Notes: generated from the sequence alone by a model not told the origin. Positions 8,432 through 17,074 are shown, counted from the first letter of the stretch. The stretch: 64,000 nucleotides of DNA from Actinophytocola algeriensis (GCF_014203735.1 NZ_JACHJQ010000002.1:1239224-1303223), one strand, 5' to 3'. Numbers and translations: made by a program.

Positions 8432-8889
8432 CGGGCACCCGTCCCGTTCCTCGCGCCCGTCGCCGGTGACCGCCGGACGAACTCCGGATGTGTTTGGGGT
8501 GTCGCGAGAAGGCGCTTGTGCTCACTGATGTCGATACGTCCCGGTTCGAAGATCTGCTGGAACGCCAGCACGCACTTGTAGGGATCCAGCGAACCGCAGA
8601 AGAAGACGTCGACCGCCACCATCTTCTCCTCGTGCCATGTGTTCACGCAGATGTGCGACTCCGCGAGAATGGCGAACCCCGTCACTCCGCCGTCGTCGCC
8701 GAACTTCCTGAAACAGGATTCCAGCAGTGTCGCCTTCGCATACCGGACCGCCAACTCGACGGACTTTCCGACCGCTGCCGCATCGTCGGTGTTCTTCGCG
8801 TCCCACATGTCGATGAAAAGGTGGGTGCCCGCGCTGATCCGGTTATCGCCCATCCGGTGGATCGCACCCTTGGGTTCTACGAGCGTCAT
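8428..8889 (-). CDS. speD-like: S-adenosylmethionine decarboxylase-like proenzyme
   Basis: This 153-aa protein matches the prokaryotic class 1 AdoMet decarboxylase fold. It has AGTHLFIDMWDA near the N-terminus, and the self-cleavage region AILAESHICVNTWHEE, where cleavage between Glu and Ser would create the pyruvoyl cofactor. The catalytic-Cys block is VAVDVFFCGSLDPYKC. The conserved Ser, His and Cys are present, so activity is plausible. In polyamine synthesis the product, decarboxylated AdoMet, donates aminopropyl groups to a spermidine synthase. No spermidine-synthase-like gene is next to it. The setting between a radical-SAM and an AlaDH-like gene suggests a secondary-metabolic use. The RBS GGAGAGAGGGACGT precedes the ATG. 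Confidence 0.88.
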   Translation of the reverse strand: MTLVEPKGAIHRMGDNRISAGTHLFIDMWDAKNTDDAAAVGKSVELAVRYAKATLLESCFRKFGDDGGVTGFAILAESHICVNTWHEEKMVAVDVFFCGSLDPYKCVLAFQQIFEPGRIDISEHKRLLATPQTHPEFVRRSPATGARNGTGAR

Positions 8890-8910
8890 ACGTCCCTCTC
8901 TCCGTCGATC

Positions 8911-10485
8911 TCAGCTCGCCCTTCGACGTCGCGACACGATGTCCGTGGCGGTGATGATGTCCCTGACCTCGCTCATTCCGGGGGTGCTGCCACCGGCGAC
9001 CGGATAGCACTCTGACGACTCGCCGAAGTGGCGCAGCAGCGGCAGCATCGGGCCGCGACCGACCGCCCAGTCCAGGTACCTGTACTCGGGTGCGACAACG
9101 GAGTCCCGAAGTGGGTGCTGGGTCGCCCAGTTCATGGAGATGGCGCCGAACATGTCCTGCCTTCTCCACTCCGCCAGCTCCGTGAAGAGGAGATCTCGTT
9201 CGTAGCGCCCCTCGCCCAGCCCAAACAACAGTGACAGTCCCACCGTGATTCCGGCATCAGCCAGGATGGTCAGCGCCCGGTCGGCGCGCTCCATCCATGT
9301 GCCGTTCTTACCGCCGATGTTCTTGTGGAGCCCGCCGACCACATCCGGCAGCGGGGTCTCCAGCCCCATGAAGAGGTACTCCAAGCCGAGTGCGGACATC
9401 CGGTGTGCGAGGTCCGGGCTGCGCACGATCTGGTCGATCGTCGCCTGACCACCCAGGCGTATCCGCACCGGTTCGGCTTCCATGCACTGCTCGAACTGGC
9501 TGACCAACCTTGCGTTCCAGCCGAGCAGCGTCGAGTCCTCGACGAACGCGCTGGCGTCCGACCCCGGGGCGTGGTCTTCGTCGACGACCCGGCGGGCGCT
9601 CGACAACTGCGCGTGCAGGCGCGTTCCACTGGACCTCATCTGCCGCGGCGCGCCGACCACACTGATCCGCTCGCTGCAGAACGCGCAGTCGTAGATGCAG
9701 CCATAGCCGATATCGCTGAACACGTGCGCGGTGGGCGCCCCGCCGAACACGTCGAACGCCGCGGTGATGCCGAACATGGCGGACGGTGACGGCATGCTGT
9801 GGTAGTCGATGGGAACGTTCCCGCCGGACACCACGGCGACGCTGCCGCCGCTGACGGAGCCGGCGATCCAGGTGCCGGGACAGTCGGTGAGCGCATCGAG
9901 GTGCAGGCGTGCCGACCGCGCGGGCATTCCGCGTTCGTCCAATGAGGACACCAGCTCGCCGAGCCGGGCGATGACGTACTCCCCGTCTCCGGAGACAACG
10001 ACGTCGAATACCTCCTCCGGGATCTCTTCTTCCGCCATCAACCGAAGCGGCGAGGAGACGTGGTGTGCGACCTTCCCCGGCTTTCGCCCGGCATAAACGG
10101 TTTCCGTGGCATGGCGTCCACCGAGAACGATGCACACCGAGTCACCGAGGGCCGCACGCACCATCTCCGCCGTTTCGATGGCGCCCCTCAGGCAGATGGT
10201 CATCGCGCCGATCAGCACGAGGTTCGGTCTGACCCGCACCAGGGCACGCTGCATTCGCTGTCGTGCCTCGGGGAGACTCCAAAGCAGGAGTGTCGTCTCC
10301 CGGCGCTGCTCTCGACCGCCGCCCCAGTTGCTGTCACCCCAGGCGCCCCGGCCCTGCGCGGCGAGCGAGGCCGCGTACCGGCAGGCGTTGTACAAACTGG
10401 CGGGGTCGGAGCTCGACAACGCCTTTTCCCCGACATCACCTTCGATGAATTGCGGCGCGGCACAGGCCACCACCCGCAGTGTCAT
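8911..10485 (-). CDS. Radical SAM protein with N-terminal B12-binding-like domain
   Basis: The radical-SAM cluster motif is GYGCIYDCAFCSE (CX3CX2C) in the middle of a 524-aa protein. It is preceded by a Rossmann-like region (PNLVLIGAMTICLRGAIETA, IVLGGRHATET) resembling the B12-binding domains of cobalamin-type radical SAM enzymes. I do not see the DxHxxG cobalamin ligand motif, so cobalamin use is uncertain. Later segments (MSALGLEYLFMGLETP, LADAGITVGLSLLFGLGE) fit the TIM-barrel half. A longer reading frame starts upstream, but AGGAGG at 10493-10498 best serves the ATG at 10485 (ATG 10491 is too close). It is the first gene of the minus-strand operon, and a shared 33-bp motif lies 82 bp upstream. 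Possible reactions are methylation or carbon-skeleton rearrangement. Confidence 0.88.
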   Translation of the reverse strand: MTLRVVACAAPQFIEGDVGEKALSSSDPASLYNACRYAASLAAQGRGAWGDSNWGGGREQRRETTLLLWSLPEARQRMQRALVRVRPNLVLIGAMTICLRGAIETAEMVRAALGDSVCIVLGGRHATETVYAGRKPGKVAHHVSSPLRLMAEEEIPEEVFDVVVSGDGEYVIARLGELVSSLDERGMPARSARLHLDALTDCPGTWIAGSVSGGSVAVVSGGNVPIDYHSMPSPSAMFGITAAFDVFGGAPTAHVFSDIGYGCIYDCAFCSERISVVGAPRQMRSSGTRLHAQLSSARRVVDEDHAPGSDASAFVEDSTLLGWNARLVSQFEQCMEAEPVRIRLGGQATIDQIVRSPDLAHRMSALGLEYLFMGLETPLPDVVGGLHKNIGGKNGTWMERADRALTILADAGITVGLSLLFGLGEGRYERDLLFTELAEWRRQDMFGAISMNWATQHPLRDSVVAPEYRYLDWAVGRGPMLPLLRHFGESSECYPVAGGSTPGMSEVRDIITATDIVSRRRRAS

Positions 10486-10566
10486 GAGCATTACCTCCTG
10501 AAATGTTGCCGACCCAAGGAAATGGGCGACATCCGGAAATCGCGAAGGTGCCGCGTCCTCGTCATT

Positions 10567-10599
10567 CAGGTCTAACAGCCGGAGGTTTAGTCCGGGTTC
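10567..10599 (-). promoter_or_regulatory. Shared 33-bp operator-like motif, copy 1 (upstream of the radical-SAM operon)
   Basis: On the plus strand it contains TAACAGCCG followed by GGTTTAGTCCGGGTTC. It matches copy 2 at 16748-16780 in 28 of 33 positions without gaps. In the direction of transcription it contains ACTAAAC and, 15 bp on, GTTAGAC, a possible direct repeat. The only two copies I found are both upstream of operons in the SARP locus, so it is a likely binding site of the SARP at 10729 or a shared promoter element. Confidence 0.6.
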
Positions 10600-10728
10600 G
10601 GCCGCGATCCGGTTCTGGTTTCGGGGACGTGTAGGCACAGGTTGGTTTGCCCCACATGGCTGTGGGTATGACCTCGGACAGTGCGTCAAGCTTGATCGAC
10701 AGTCTGCGACGTTCGTCTGGGGGCAGGC

Positions 10729-12525
10729 GTGAACTTCGAGATCCTGGGGCCCTTGCGGGTCGCGGACGGGCACGTACGGGTCAGTGCGAGCAAGCACCGC
10801 ACCCTGTTGGCCCTGTTGCTGTGCGAACACGACCACGTGGTGACCGTCGACCAGCTGGTTGACGAGATCTGGCAGGAGAACCCGCCCCGTTCGGCGGTCA
10901 ACCTGGTCCGTCAGTACATCTCCCACGTACGGAGGAAGCTCGGCTCTTCCGGTGCGTCCGCCACGAGCTCCCGGCCCGAACTAGTCACCTACTCGTCGGG
11001 GTACTCGCTGGATTTGCGTGGAAGCTACCTGGACCGGAACGTGTTCGAGGAGCGGGTCGCTGTCGCCCAGCGGGCGGCGGCCCGCGGCGAGACGGACTCG
11101 TGTGTCGTTGCTGTGACCGAGGCCCTGGACCTGTGGCGTGGACCGGCACTGATCGACGTGTCGTGCGGTCCGCGGACCGTCGCCGAAGCCCGGCGGTTGA
11201 ACGGACGGCGCGCATTCGCCGAGGAGATGCGCATCGAGGCGAAGCTGGCGGTCGGCCGCTACGCCGAGACCGTGGACGAACTCGCGGCGCTCGCCCTGGT
11301 TCACCCCACCCGGGAACGGTTGCGTGAGCACCTGATGCGGACCTTGTACGCACTGGGCCGTCGAGCCGAGGCCCTCGAGGTCTACCAGGAGGGCCGGCGT
11401 GCACTCGTCGACCGGTTGGGCATCGAACCGGGAACCACACTGCGGCGGCTGGAGCAGGAAGTCCTCAACGACAACCTGGCGCTGCGGTCCCGACCAAGAC
11501 AGGAACTGGTGTCGAGACCGCGTCGCAGCGCCATACCACGACAGTTGCCGGCCAGCCACCACGATTTCATCGGCAGGGTCCGGGAAACCGAACACCTTGT
11601 GGACCTGCTGAAGCCTTCGGTGGGCGGTCTGCCGCTCGTGGCGCTGTCCGGACTCGCGGGGATCGGTAAGACCGCCCTCGCCCTGCATGTGGCGCGACGG
11701 GTACGGGACTCGTTTCCCGGCGGCCAGATGTTCGCGCGGCTGAGTGCCACCGACGGCCCGGTGCCGACGGCCAACGCCCTCCTGAGTTTCCTGCGCGCGC
11801 TGGGCGTGAGCCAGTCGGACGTACCACCTGGCCTGTACCAGCGCGCCGAACTGTTCCGCGGCATCACCGCCGACCGTCAGATCCTCGTCGTGCTCGATGA
11901 CGCTGGCAGTGAGTCCCAGGTACGGGCCCTGCTCCCCGGCCCAGGTGCGAGTTCCGTGCTTGTCACCAGCCGCAGAACGCTGACCGGGCTCGACAGTGCC
12001 GTCCACCTCACGTGTGGCCCCCTCGACGCCGACACCGGGCTGGCGATCCTGGGCAACCTCGCAGGGCGGCAGCAGCTGGCGCAGGACCCGAAGAGCAGCA
12101 GCGAACTCGTGCGGTGGTGCCGCGGTCTGCCGGTGGCGTTGTGCGTCATCGGCGCCAAGCTGGCGGCGGAGCGAGGCCTGACCGCCAGGACGCTGCTGGC
12201 CACGCTGTCCGGCAATGGTCAGCTGGACGAACTGCAGCTGGGTGAACTGGATGTCCGCGCCCGGATCGCGTCAAGCCACCGACGACTCGGCGCTGCCGAA
12301 CGTGACCTGCTGGGCCGCCTCGCCGCGAGCGCGCGCCCCGTGGCTGGTGGAGACGATCTCCCCCAGCCCCTCGGCGAGCTGACGCCGTCGGACGAGGCAC
12401 TGCTGGAAGGGCTGGTCGCGAACCACATGGTGGAGGTTCTGCCTTCGCCGGGCACCGGTGCCGGGTACTTCCGGCTGAACTACTTCGTTCGGCTGTTCAT
12501 CGAGCAGCCCCGGACAGGCAGGTGA
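10729..12525 (+). CDS. SARP-family transcriptional activator (AfsR-like, with NB-ARC domain)
   Basis: This 598-aa protein starts with an OmpR-type winged-helix DNA-binding domain (MNFEILGPLRVADGHV to about residue 95). A bacterial transcriptional activation domain follows (ALDLWRGPALIDV, RRAEALEVYQEGRRALVDRL, IEPGTTLRRLEQ; about residues 100-245). The third part is an NB-ARC ATPase with P-loop GLAGIGKTALALHVARRV and QILVVLDDAGSE (about residues 270-450). Typical TPRs are short or absent, as the protein ends soon after the ATPase. The family activates secondary-metabolite operons by binding heptameric direct repeats. The GTG start overlaps no other gene; GGGGGCAGG lies just upstream. The amidotransferase follows directly. 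It diverges from the radical-SAM operon and is its natural candidate regulator. Confidence 0.93.
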   Translation: MNFEILGPLRVADGHVRVSASKHRTLLALLLCEHDHVVTVDQLVDEIWQENPPRSAVNLVRQYISHVRRKLGSSGASATSSRPELVTYSSGYSLDLRGSYLDRNVFEERVAVAQRAAARGETDSCVVAVTEALDLWRGPALIDVSCGPRTVAEARRLNGRRAFAEEMRIEAKLAVGRYAETVDELAALALVHPTRERLREHLMRTLYALGRRAEALEVYQEGRRALVDRLGIEPGTTLRRLEQEVLNDNLALRSRPRQELVSRPRRSAIPRQLPASHHDFIGRVRETEHLVDLLKPSVGGLPLVALSGLAGIGKTALALHVARRVRDSFPGGQMFARLSATDGPVPTANALLSFLRALGVSQSDVPPGLYQRAELFRGITADRQILVVLDDAGSESQVRALLPGPGASSVLVTSRRTLTGLDSAVHLTCGPLDADTGLAILGNLAGRQQLAQDPKSSSELVRWCRGLPVALCVIGAKLAAERGLTARTLLATLSGNGQLDELQLGELDVRARIASSHRRLGAAERDLLGRLAASARPVAGGDDLPQPLGELTPSDEALLEGLVANHMVEVLPSPGTGAGYFRLNYFVRLFIEQPRTGR

Positions 12526-12531
12526 GTGTTG

Positions 12532-14034
12532 GTGTGTGGCATCGTAGCGCTCCACAGCGCCGCCGACCCGGAACTCGGGCCGCAGATGCTGCGCCGGATC
12601 GCCCATCGCGGCCCCGACGACGAGGGCATGGTCCGGACAGACGGCGCGTGGCTAGGGCATCGTCGACTGTCGATTGTGGACATCGAGGGTGGCGCGCAGC
12701 CCTTGACCCATGATGGCCAGTACCTCGTCAGCAACGGCGAGATCTACAACCACCGGGCGCTGCGCGCTGGTCTGACGGTCGACAACGTGGGCACCGGTTC
12801 GGACAACGAGGTCATCCTGCATTCGTTGCTCACTCGCGGAGGTGCCGCGCTGGCGGGCTTGCGCGGCATGTACGCCTTCGCCACGGCAGGAAGCCGGCAC
12901 CCATTCCTCGCCGCACGCGACCCGGTCGGCATCAAACCGCTCTACTGGGCGAGGATCGGCGACACGGTGTTGTTCGCCTCGGAGATGAAGGCGTTCGAGC
13001 GGGTGCATCGCCCGTGGGTGGAGCCTTTTCCACCCGGCCACTACTGGACGCCGTCCTCGGGCCTCGTCCGCTTCGCCCACGTTCTGCCGCCCGACCCGCC
13101 GTCCTCGGCCGCCGGTGACGTCGCGGGGTGCTCCCGGCGGGTCAGAGACGCCCTTGTCGCGAGCGTGGAAATGCAGATGATGGGTGACGTCCCGGTCGGC
13201 GTCCTGCTGTCCGGTGGGCTCGACTCCAGTGTCGTCGCCGCGATCGCCGCACGCTGGTACGCGCGGCGCGGACAGCGGCTGCTGACGTTTTCCGTGGGCA
13301 CCGAGGGCTCGGACGACCTGCGAGCCGCACGCGAGGTAGCCGCCCACCTCGGCACCCGGCATTTCGAACGGGTCTACACGGCGGGGGACGCTGTGGCCGC
13401 CGTCCCGGCGGTCATCCGGGCAGTCGAGCACTATGACCCGGCGCTCATCCACAGTTCTGTGGCCAACTACCTGCTGGCCGAGCTGGCCAGCGAGCATACG
13501 AAGGTCGTGCTCACCGGGGAGGGCTCCGACGAGGTGTTCGCCGGGTACGAGTACCTCCACCGCTTCGCGGGCGACGACGGCCTCCTCCACGCGGAACTCC
13601 AGCGGATCGTCGGCCTGCTTCCCAGCCTCAACCTGCAGCGGTGCGACCGCACCTCGATGGCGTTCGGGCTCGAGGCTCGGGTCCCGTTCCTGGACTCAGG
13701 GCTCATCGCTCTCGCCATGACCACCCCGATCGCTCTGCGCAGGCCGGATTTCGGCGGATGCGAGAAGTTCCTGTTGCGATCGGCGTTCTCCGGCTGGCTG
13801 CCCGACGGTGTGTTGTGGCGGCGCAAAGTCCAGTTCGGCGCGGGCTCCGGCATGTCCGAGGTGCTCATGTCCCGGATGAGTTCGACGGTGTCCGAGGCGG
13901 AGTTCCGCGCGGCGCGTTCGACGGTCGAGCCACGACTGCGCAACCGGGAAGAAATGGCGTACTACCGCCTGTGGCGCGACGCTCTCGACGGCATCAGGAC
14001 ATCCGCGCTCGGTCAGTCCCCCGTCATGTCGTGA
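12532..14034 (+). CDS. asnB-like: Glutamine-dependent asparagine-synthase-like amidotransferase
   Basis: The GTG at 12532 gives a protein starting Met-Cys-Gly-Ile-Val. After Met removal this leaves the N-terminal nucleophilic Cys required by class II glutamine amidotransferases, so I prefer it over the GTG at 12526. The glutaminase half has MLRRIAHRGPDDEG, LGHRRLSIVD and NGEIYNH. The synthetase half has the ATP-pyrophosphatase P-loop VLLSGGLDSSVVAAIAA and LTGEGSDEVFAGYEY. At 500 aa it is somewhat shorter than typical AsnB proteins. In secondary metabolism such enzymes amidate carboxylates of pathway intermediates using Gln and ATP. It begins 6 nt after the SARP stop (12525), so the two are one transcript. 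Confidence 0.92.
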   Translation: MCGIVALHSAADPELGPQMLRRIAHRGPDDEGMVRTDGAWLGHRRLSIVDIEGGAQPLTHDGQYLVSNGEIYNHRALRAGLTVDNVGTGSDNEVILHSLLTRGGAALAGLRGMYAFATAGSRHPFLAARDPVGIKPLYWARIGDTVLFASEMKAFERVHRPWVEPFPPGHYWTPSSGLVRFAHVLPPDPPSSAAGDVAGCSRRVRDALVASVEMQMMGDVPVGVLLSGGLDSSVVAAIAARWYARRGQRLLTFSVGTEGSDDLRAAREVAAHLGTRHFERVYTAGDAVAAVPAVIRAVEHYDPALIHSSVANYLLAELASEHTKVVLTGEGSDEVFAGYEYLHRFAGDDGLLHAELQRIVGLLPSLNLQRCDRTSMAFGLEARVPFLDSGLIALAMTTPIALRRPDFGGCEKFLLRSAFSGWLPDGVLWRRKVQFGAGSGMSEVLMSRMSSTVSEAEFRAARSTVEPRLRNREEMAYYRLWRDALDGIRTSALGQSPVMS

Positions 14035-14052
14035 CACGGGCCAGGGTGTCAC
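14031..14052. terminator. Bidirectional hairpin between convergent genes
   Basis: GTGACAC (14031-14037) and GTGTCAC (14046-14052) form a 7-bp stem with an 8-nt loop. The stem overlaps the stop codons of the converging amidotransferase and MFS genes, which end only 14 nt apart. Confidence 0.5.
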
Positions 14053-15308
14053 CGGGCGGCGTTCTGGATGACATCTCCCCGCGGGGCGAAGAACGCGGCC
14101 ATGACAACGACGACAGCGCCGCCCAGCAGGGTGGCGGTAAGCCCGATCAAGTCGGCGACGAGACCACCGATCACCGGGCCGCAGAGCAGGCCGGCCGCCT
14201 GCGCCCCGACCGCCCTGGCCGAGCCGACCGACGGCTGGTCTGGGTAGAGCCGCGTACCCCAGAGGACTGAGACGTTCACGAGCATGCTGTAGGCGGCGCC
14301 GAACGCGGCCGCGGCGATCAGCACAACCCCGACGCGGCTCGGCGCCAACCCGACCGTCGCGATGGCCACTGCCTCCAGAAGCGCGCACAGCACGAACGTC
14401 CGGGCCGCACCTAGACGCCGGATCACGTCGGCGGTGCCCATCGCCAGCACACTCGCGACTCCGGTCACGCCGAGCAGCACGCGTCCCGCGGTCTGGTCGA
14501 GGCCTGCGTCGCGCACGGTGTCGACAGCGAAGGTCCAGAACGGGGCGCTGCCGAGCCCGACGAGCAGGGCGCCGACGAGCATCGGCGTCACACCGTGGCC
14601 GGGTCGTGGCGCAGGTCGGCGCCGCGGCGGACCGCCCTGTGCCGATGGCTGCACGGTTCGGCCGGGCCCCAGCACGTACACGGCGAACAACGTGCTCGCG
14701 AGGGCGCATGCAGCGAAGCCGAGGTAGGCGCCCCGCCACTCGTCGCCCGCCGCGATGGCGATCGGCGCGGCGACCGCCACCCCCCACCCGGTGCCACAAC
14801 TGATCGTCGCCAGGGTGCGGGCGCGGATCGTCGCGGGCAGCCGGTCGACGGCATCGGCGAACGGGGGTTGTACAAGACCGGCGCTCGCGCCCGCGGTGCC
14901 CACCCCGATCGCCAGGACGACCGGGTCGTGGGCCATGGCGATGATGATCGTCCCGACGACGGCGAGCAGTCCACCGACGACGACCGTCGCCCGTTGACCG
15001 ACGCGGACGACACATCGGCCGACCAGGGTCGTCGTGACGACGTAGGCGGCGTAGGCGAGGGTGCCGATCGCCCCGAGCATGGTCGGGGTGAGCACGAGGT
15101 CGTCCTGGATGTCCGGCAGCAGCAGGCCGTAGCCGTACCGGGCCATGCCGAACGCGGTCGCCACGGCCGCCGATCCGGCGACCGCGAGCGCGACCGCCGA
15201 CGGATGGTCCGGACGGCTGCGTTCGCCGGTGTCGTCACGCGACTCTGCCCGGCTGCGGCCGCCACCTTCTTTCACCGGAACGATCCCGACGCGGGCCGGA
15301 GCGGGCAC
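14049..15308 (-). CDS. MFS transporter
   Basis: This 419-aa membrane protein shows about 12 hydrophobic segments after a charged N-terminal tail of about 35 residues. MARYGYGLLLPDIQDDL, TTTLVGRCVVRVGQRATVVV (the motif-A-like loop between TM2 and TM3) and GLVQPPFADAVDRLP identify the major facilitator superfamily. A Pro/Arg-rich loop in the middle (PPRRRPAPRPG) separates the two six-helix halves. The true start may be internal, because the first 35 residues are unusually polar. It follows the Rieske gene by 109 nt on the same strand. It is the only exporter in this locus, so product efflux or self-resistance is the likely role. Confidence 0.88.
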   Translation of the reverse strand: MPAPARVGIVPVKEGGGRSRAESRDDTGERSRPDHPSAVALAVAGSAAVATAFGMARYGYGLLLPDIQDDLVLTPTMLGAIGTLAYAAYVVTTTLVGRCVVRVGQRATVVVGGLLAVVGTIIIAMAHDPVVLAIGVGTAGASAGLVQPPFADAVDRLPATIRARTLATISCGTGWGVAVAAPIAIAAGDEWRGAYLGFAACALASTLFAVYVLGPGRTVQPSAQGGPPRRRPAPRPGHGVTPMLVGALLVGLGSAPFWTFAVDTVRDAGLDQTAGRVLLGVTGVASVLAMGTADVIRRLGAARTFVLCALLEAVAIATVGLAPSRVGVVLIAAAAFGAAYSMLVNVSVLWGTRLYPDQPSVGSARAVGAQAAGLLCGPVIGGLVADLIGLTATLLGGAVVVVMAAFFAPRGDVIQNAAR

Positions 15309-15417
15309 GCAGCGGCGGTCGCTCCCGGTCCGTCAGCAAGCTGAGTCACGACAGCTGCGTACCCGGTAACGCCCTTGTGCATGCTTTGGCGGAGCATCAC
15401 GAACGGCTGAACAGCGA

Positions 15418-16629
15418 TCAGAGCAGCAGTTTCGACGACGGGTCATTCGTCTCGCCACGGACGCCGGCCCGCAGCCGGGCCACGTACCACTCGTGGAACC
15501 GCATCAACGGTCCCTCCACCAGCGGGGAGAGCGGACCGGGCCGGTATCCGCGGGAGGCGGTCCCGGCGTACGCGCGCTCGCAGAGCAACCAGTCCTGTTC
15601 TGATGTCGAGCGCCACACCGCGGTCAGCGCGTTCGTGTCGGCCAGCGCGGCGTCACGATGCACCAGGAAGGTCACCTCGACGTCGGTGGTACCCACGTCG
15701 ACCGGTGTGATCGCGGTCGTCATGGCGTAGTCGCAGTTGGCGTGGGCCACCAGGAGGTTGGGCAGCGCGACCATGCGCAGACTGCCGGTGTCAGTGCCGG
15801 TCAGGGTGCCCATCACCGGTGCCACCGTGTGCCCGTCGAGAGTCTCGGTGAGGTACCCCTCGCGCAGCGGCACCCGAGCGATCCGGTACCAGGCGCCGTC
15901 GGGGAAGTTGACGTCCTCGGGCGCCAGCCCCTGGGCACGCCACCGCGCACGGGCCGCCGCCAGCACAGCGTCGTAGCCGGCGTCTGTCCGCAGGTCGCCG
16001 TACATTCCGAGCTCGAAGTTGGACCGCAGGAACTCGGGATGGTTGCCGCAGTGGTAGCACTCGCGGCTGTTCTCCACCACCGTCTTCCAGTTGGCCGCGA
16101 CCCGGTACCGTTCCCGCGCGGCGATTCGTGCGTCGGCCAGTCCATGCGGCCGCAGTTGCGGAGCGAGCGCCTCGGCGAACGGCTCGAACGGCGGCGGGTC
16201 GGCGGCGAGGCAAACGAACACCAGTCCTGCGACCTCGCGAACTGCGACCGGGGCCAGCCGGTACTGCTCGGTGGAAAAGCACGGACCCATCTGCCGTGCC
16301 GCGCGCAACCGGCCGTCGAGCCCGTAGACCCAGCGGTGGTAAGGGCAGACAAACGAATGCGTGTTCCCGCGCGGCGCCGAGACGATCCGCGAGCCGCGAT
16401 GTGCGCAGACGTCATGGTGCGCGTGGATCTCGTTGTCGCGCCCGCGCACGACGATTACGCGGTCGCGGCCGATGTCGACGGTGTAGTAATCGCCGGCAGC
16501 GCGCAGCTCGCAGCTGTGCCCTACGAACAGCCAACCGACAGTGAAGACGTGCTCGACGTCGGCGGCGAACACCTCCGGATCGGTGTAGGCGGCTTGTGGT
16601 AGCGACCTGCTCGCGACGTGCTCAAACAT
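15418..16629 (-). CDS. Rieske non-heme iron oxygenase, glycine-betaine-monooxygenase-like
   Basis: In this 403-aa alpha-subunit-type protein, the Rieske [2Fe-2S] ligands are in CAHRGSR and CPYHRWVYG (about residues 75-100). The mononuclear iron site lies in NWKTVVENSRECYHCGNHPE. The ECYHC..HPE arrangement is characteristic of GbcA/stachydrine-demethylase type Rieske enzymes, which oxidise N-methyl groups of quaternary amines, rather than of dihydroxylating dioxygenases. This is family knowledge applied by eye. No reductase gene is adjacent, so electrons must come from elsewhere. A copy of the shared 33-bp motif lies 119 bp upstream of the ATG. In this cluster it may hydroxylate or demethylate an N-alkyl intermediate. 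Confidence 0.9.
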   Translation of the reverse strand: MFEHVASRSLPQAAYTDPEVFAADVEHVFTVGWLFVGHSCELRAAGDYYTVDIGRDRVIVVRGRDNEIHAHHDVCAHRGSRIVSAPRGNTHSFVCPYHRWVYGLDGRLRAARQMGPCFSTEQYRLAPVAVREVAGLVFVCLAADPPPFEPFAEALAPQLRPHGLADARIAARERYRVAANWKTVVENSRECYHCGNHPEFLRSNFELGMYGDLRTDAGYDAVLAAARARWRAQGLAPEDVNFPDGAWYRIARVPLREGYLTETLDGHTVAPVMGTLTGTDTGSLRMVALPNLLVAHANCDYAMTTAITPVDVGTTDVEVTFLVHRDAALADTNALTAVWRSTSEQDWLLCERAYAGTASRGYRPGPLSPLVEGPLMRFHEWYVARLRAGVRGETNDPSSKLLL

Positions 16630-16747
16630 GCAAACTCCGCACGCTCGGTTCAGCGGCGGCAGCGTCGTCGTCCTGCGACACTCCCTGTCACTTCGTGTTT
16701 ACCGTCCCGAACGCCTCGACCTCGCACGGCGAGCCGTTCCGCTCCAT

Positions 16748-16780
16748 CAGGTTTAACAGCCGAACGTTTAGTCTGGATTC
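16748..16780 (-). promoter_or_regulatory. Shared 33-bp operator-like motif, copy 2 (upstream of the Rieske-MFS operon)
   Basis: The plus-strand core is TAACAGCCG followed by CGTTTAGTCTGGATTC. Compared with copy 1 (10567-10599) there are five substitutions in 33 and no gaps. The orientation relative to the regulated gene is the same in both cases, which argues for function rather than chance. Confidence 0.6.
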
Positions 16781-17074
16781 ACCGTCGGGATATTCGGCCG
16801 CGAGCATCCGCTGCCCGACGTCCCAGCAACTCGATCGCGGGGTGGACCACCGTTTGACACTCGGTGAAGCCGCCAACTCAGTTACCTCGAATGAGGCCAG
16901 GAGGTGACGTTGTGGCCGGCGATCAGCAACGGACACCTGATCACGCCCGCGAACAGGGCCGCAGACCATGCTGGCCCCGGCGAGGCGGCCTGCGCCGGCG
17001 CCAACGTCCAGCACAACTGGGTTCTCGTAGGATTATGCCGCCGGTGCGCGGTCCCGGCCTTCGTGCGGTATGGG
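16781..17074. other. Intergenic segment, no supported gene
   Basis: The gap of about 445 nt between the Rieske start (16629) and the DUF2795 stop (17075) contains the motif copy at 16748-16780. Several overlapping short frames lack an RBS and recognisable residues. I see no gene in it. Confidence 0.5.

Noticed and set aside
10485-10926. Extension of the radical-SAM frame upstream to 10926
   Set aside because: It would overlap the SARP gene and the shared upstream motif. The Shine-Dalgarno at 10493-10498 supports the start at 10485.
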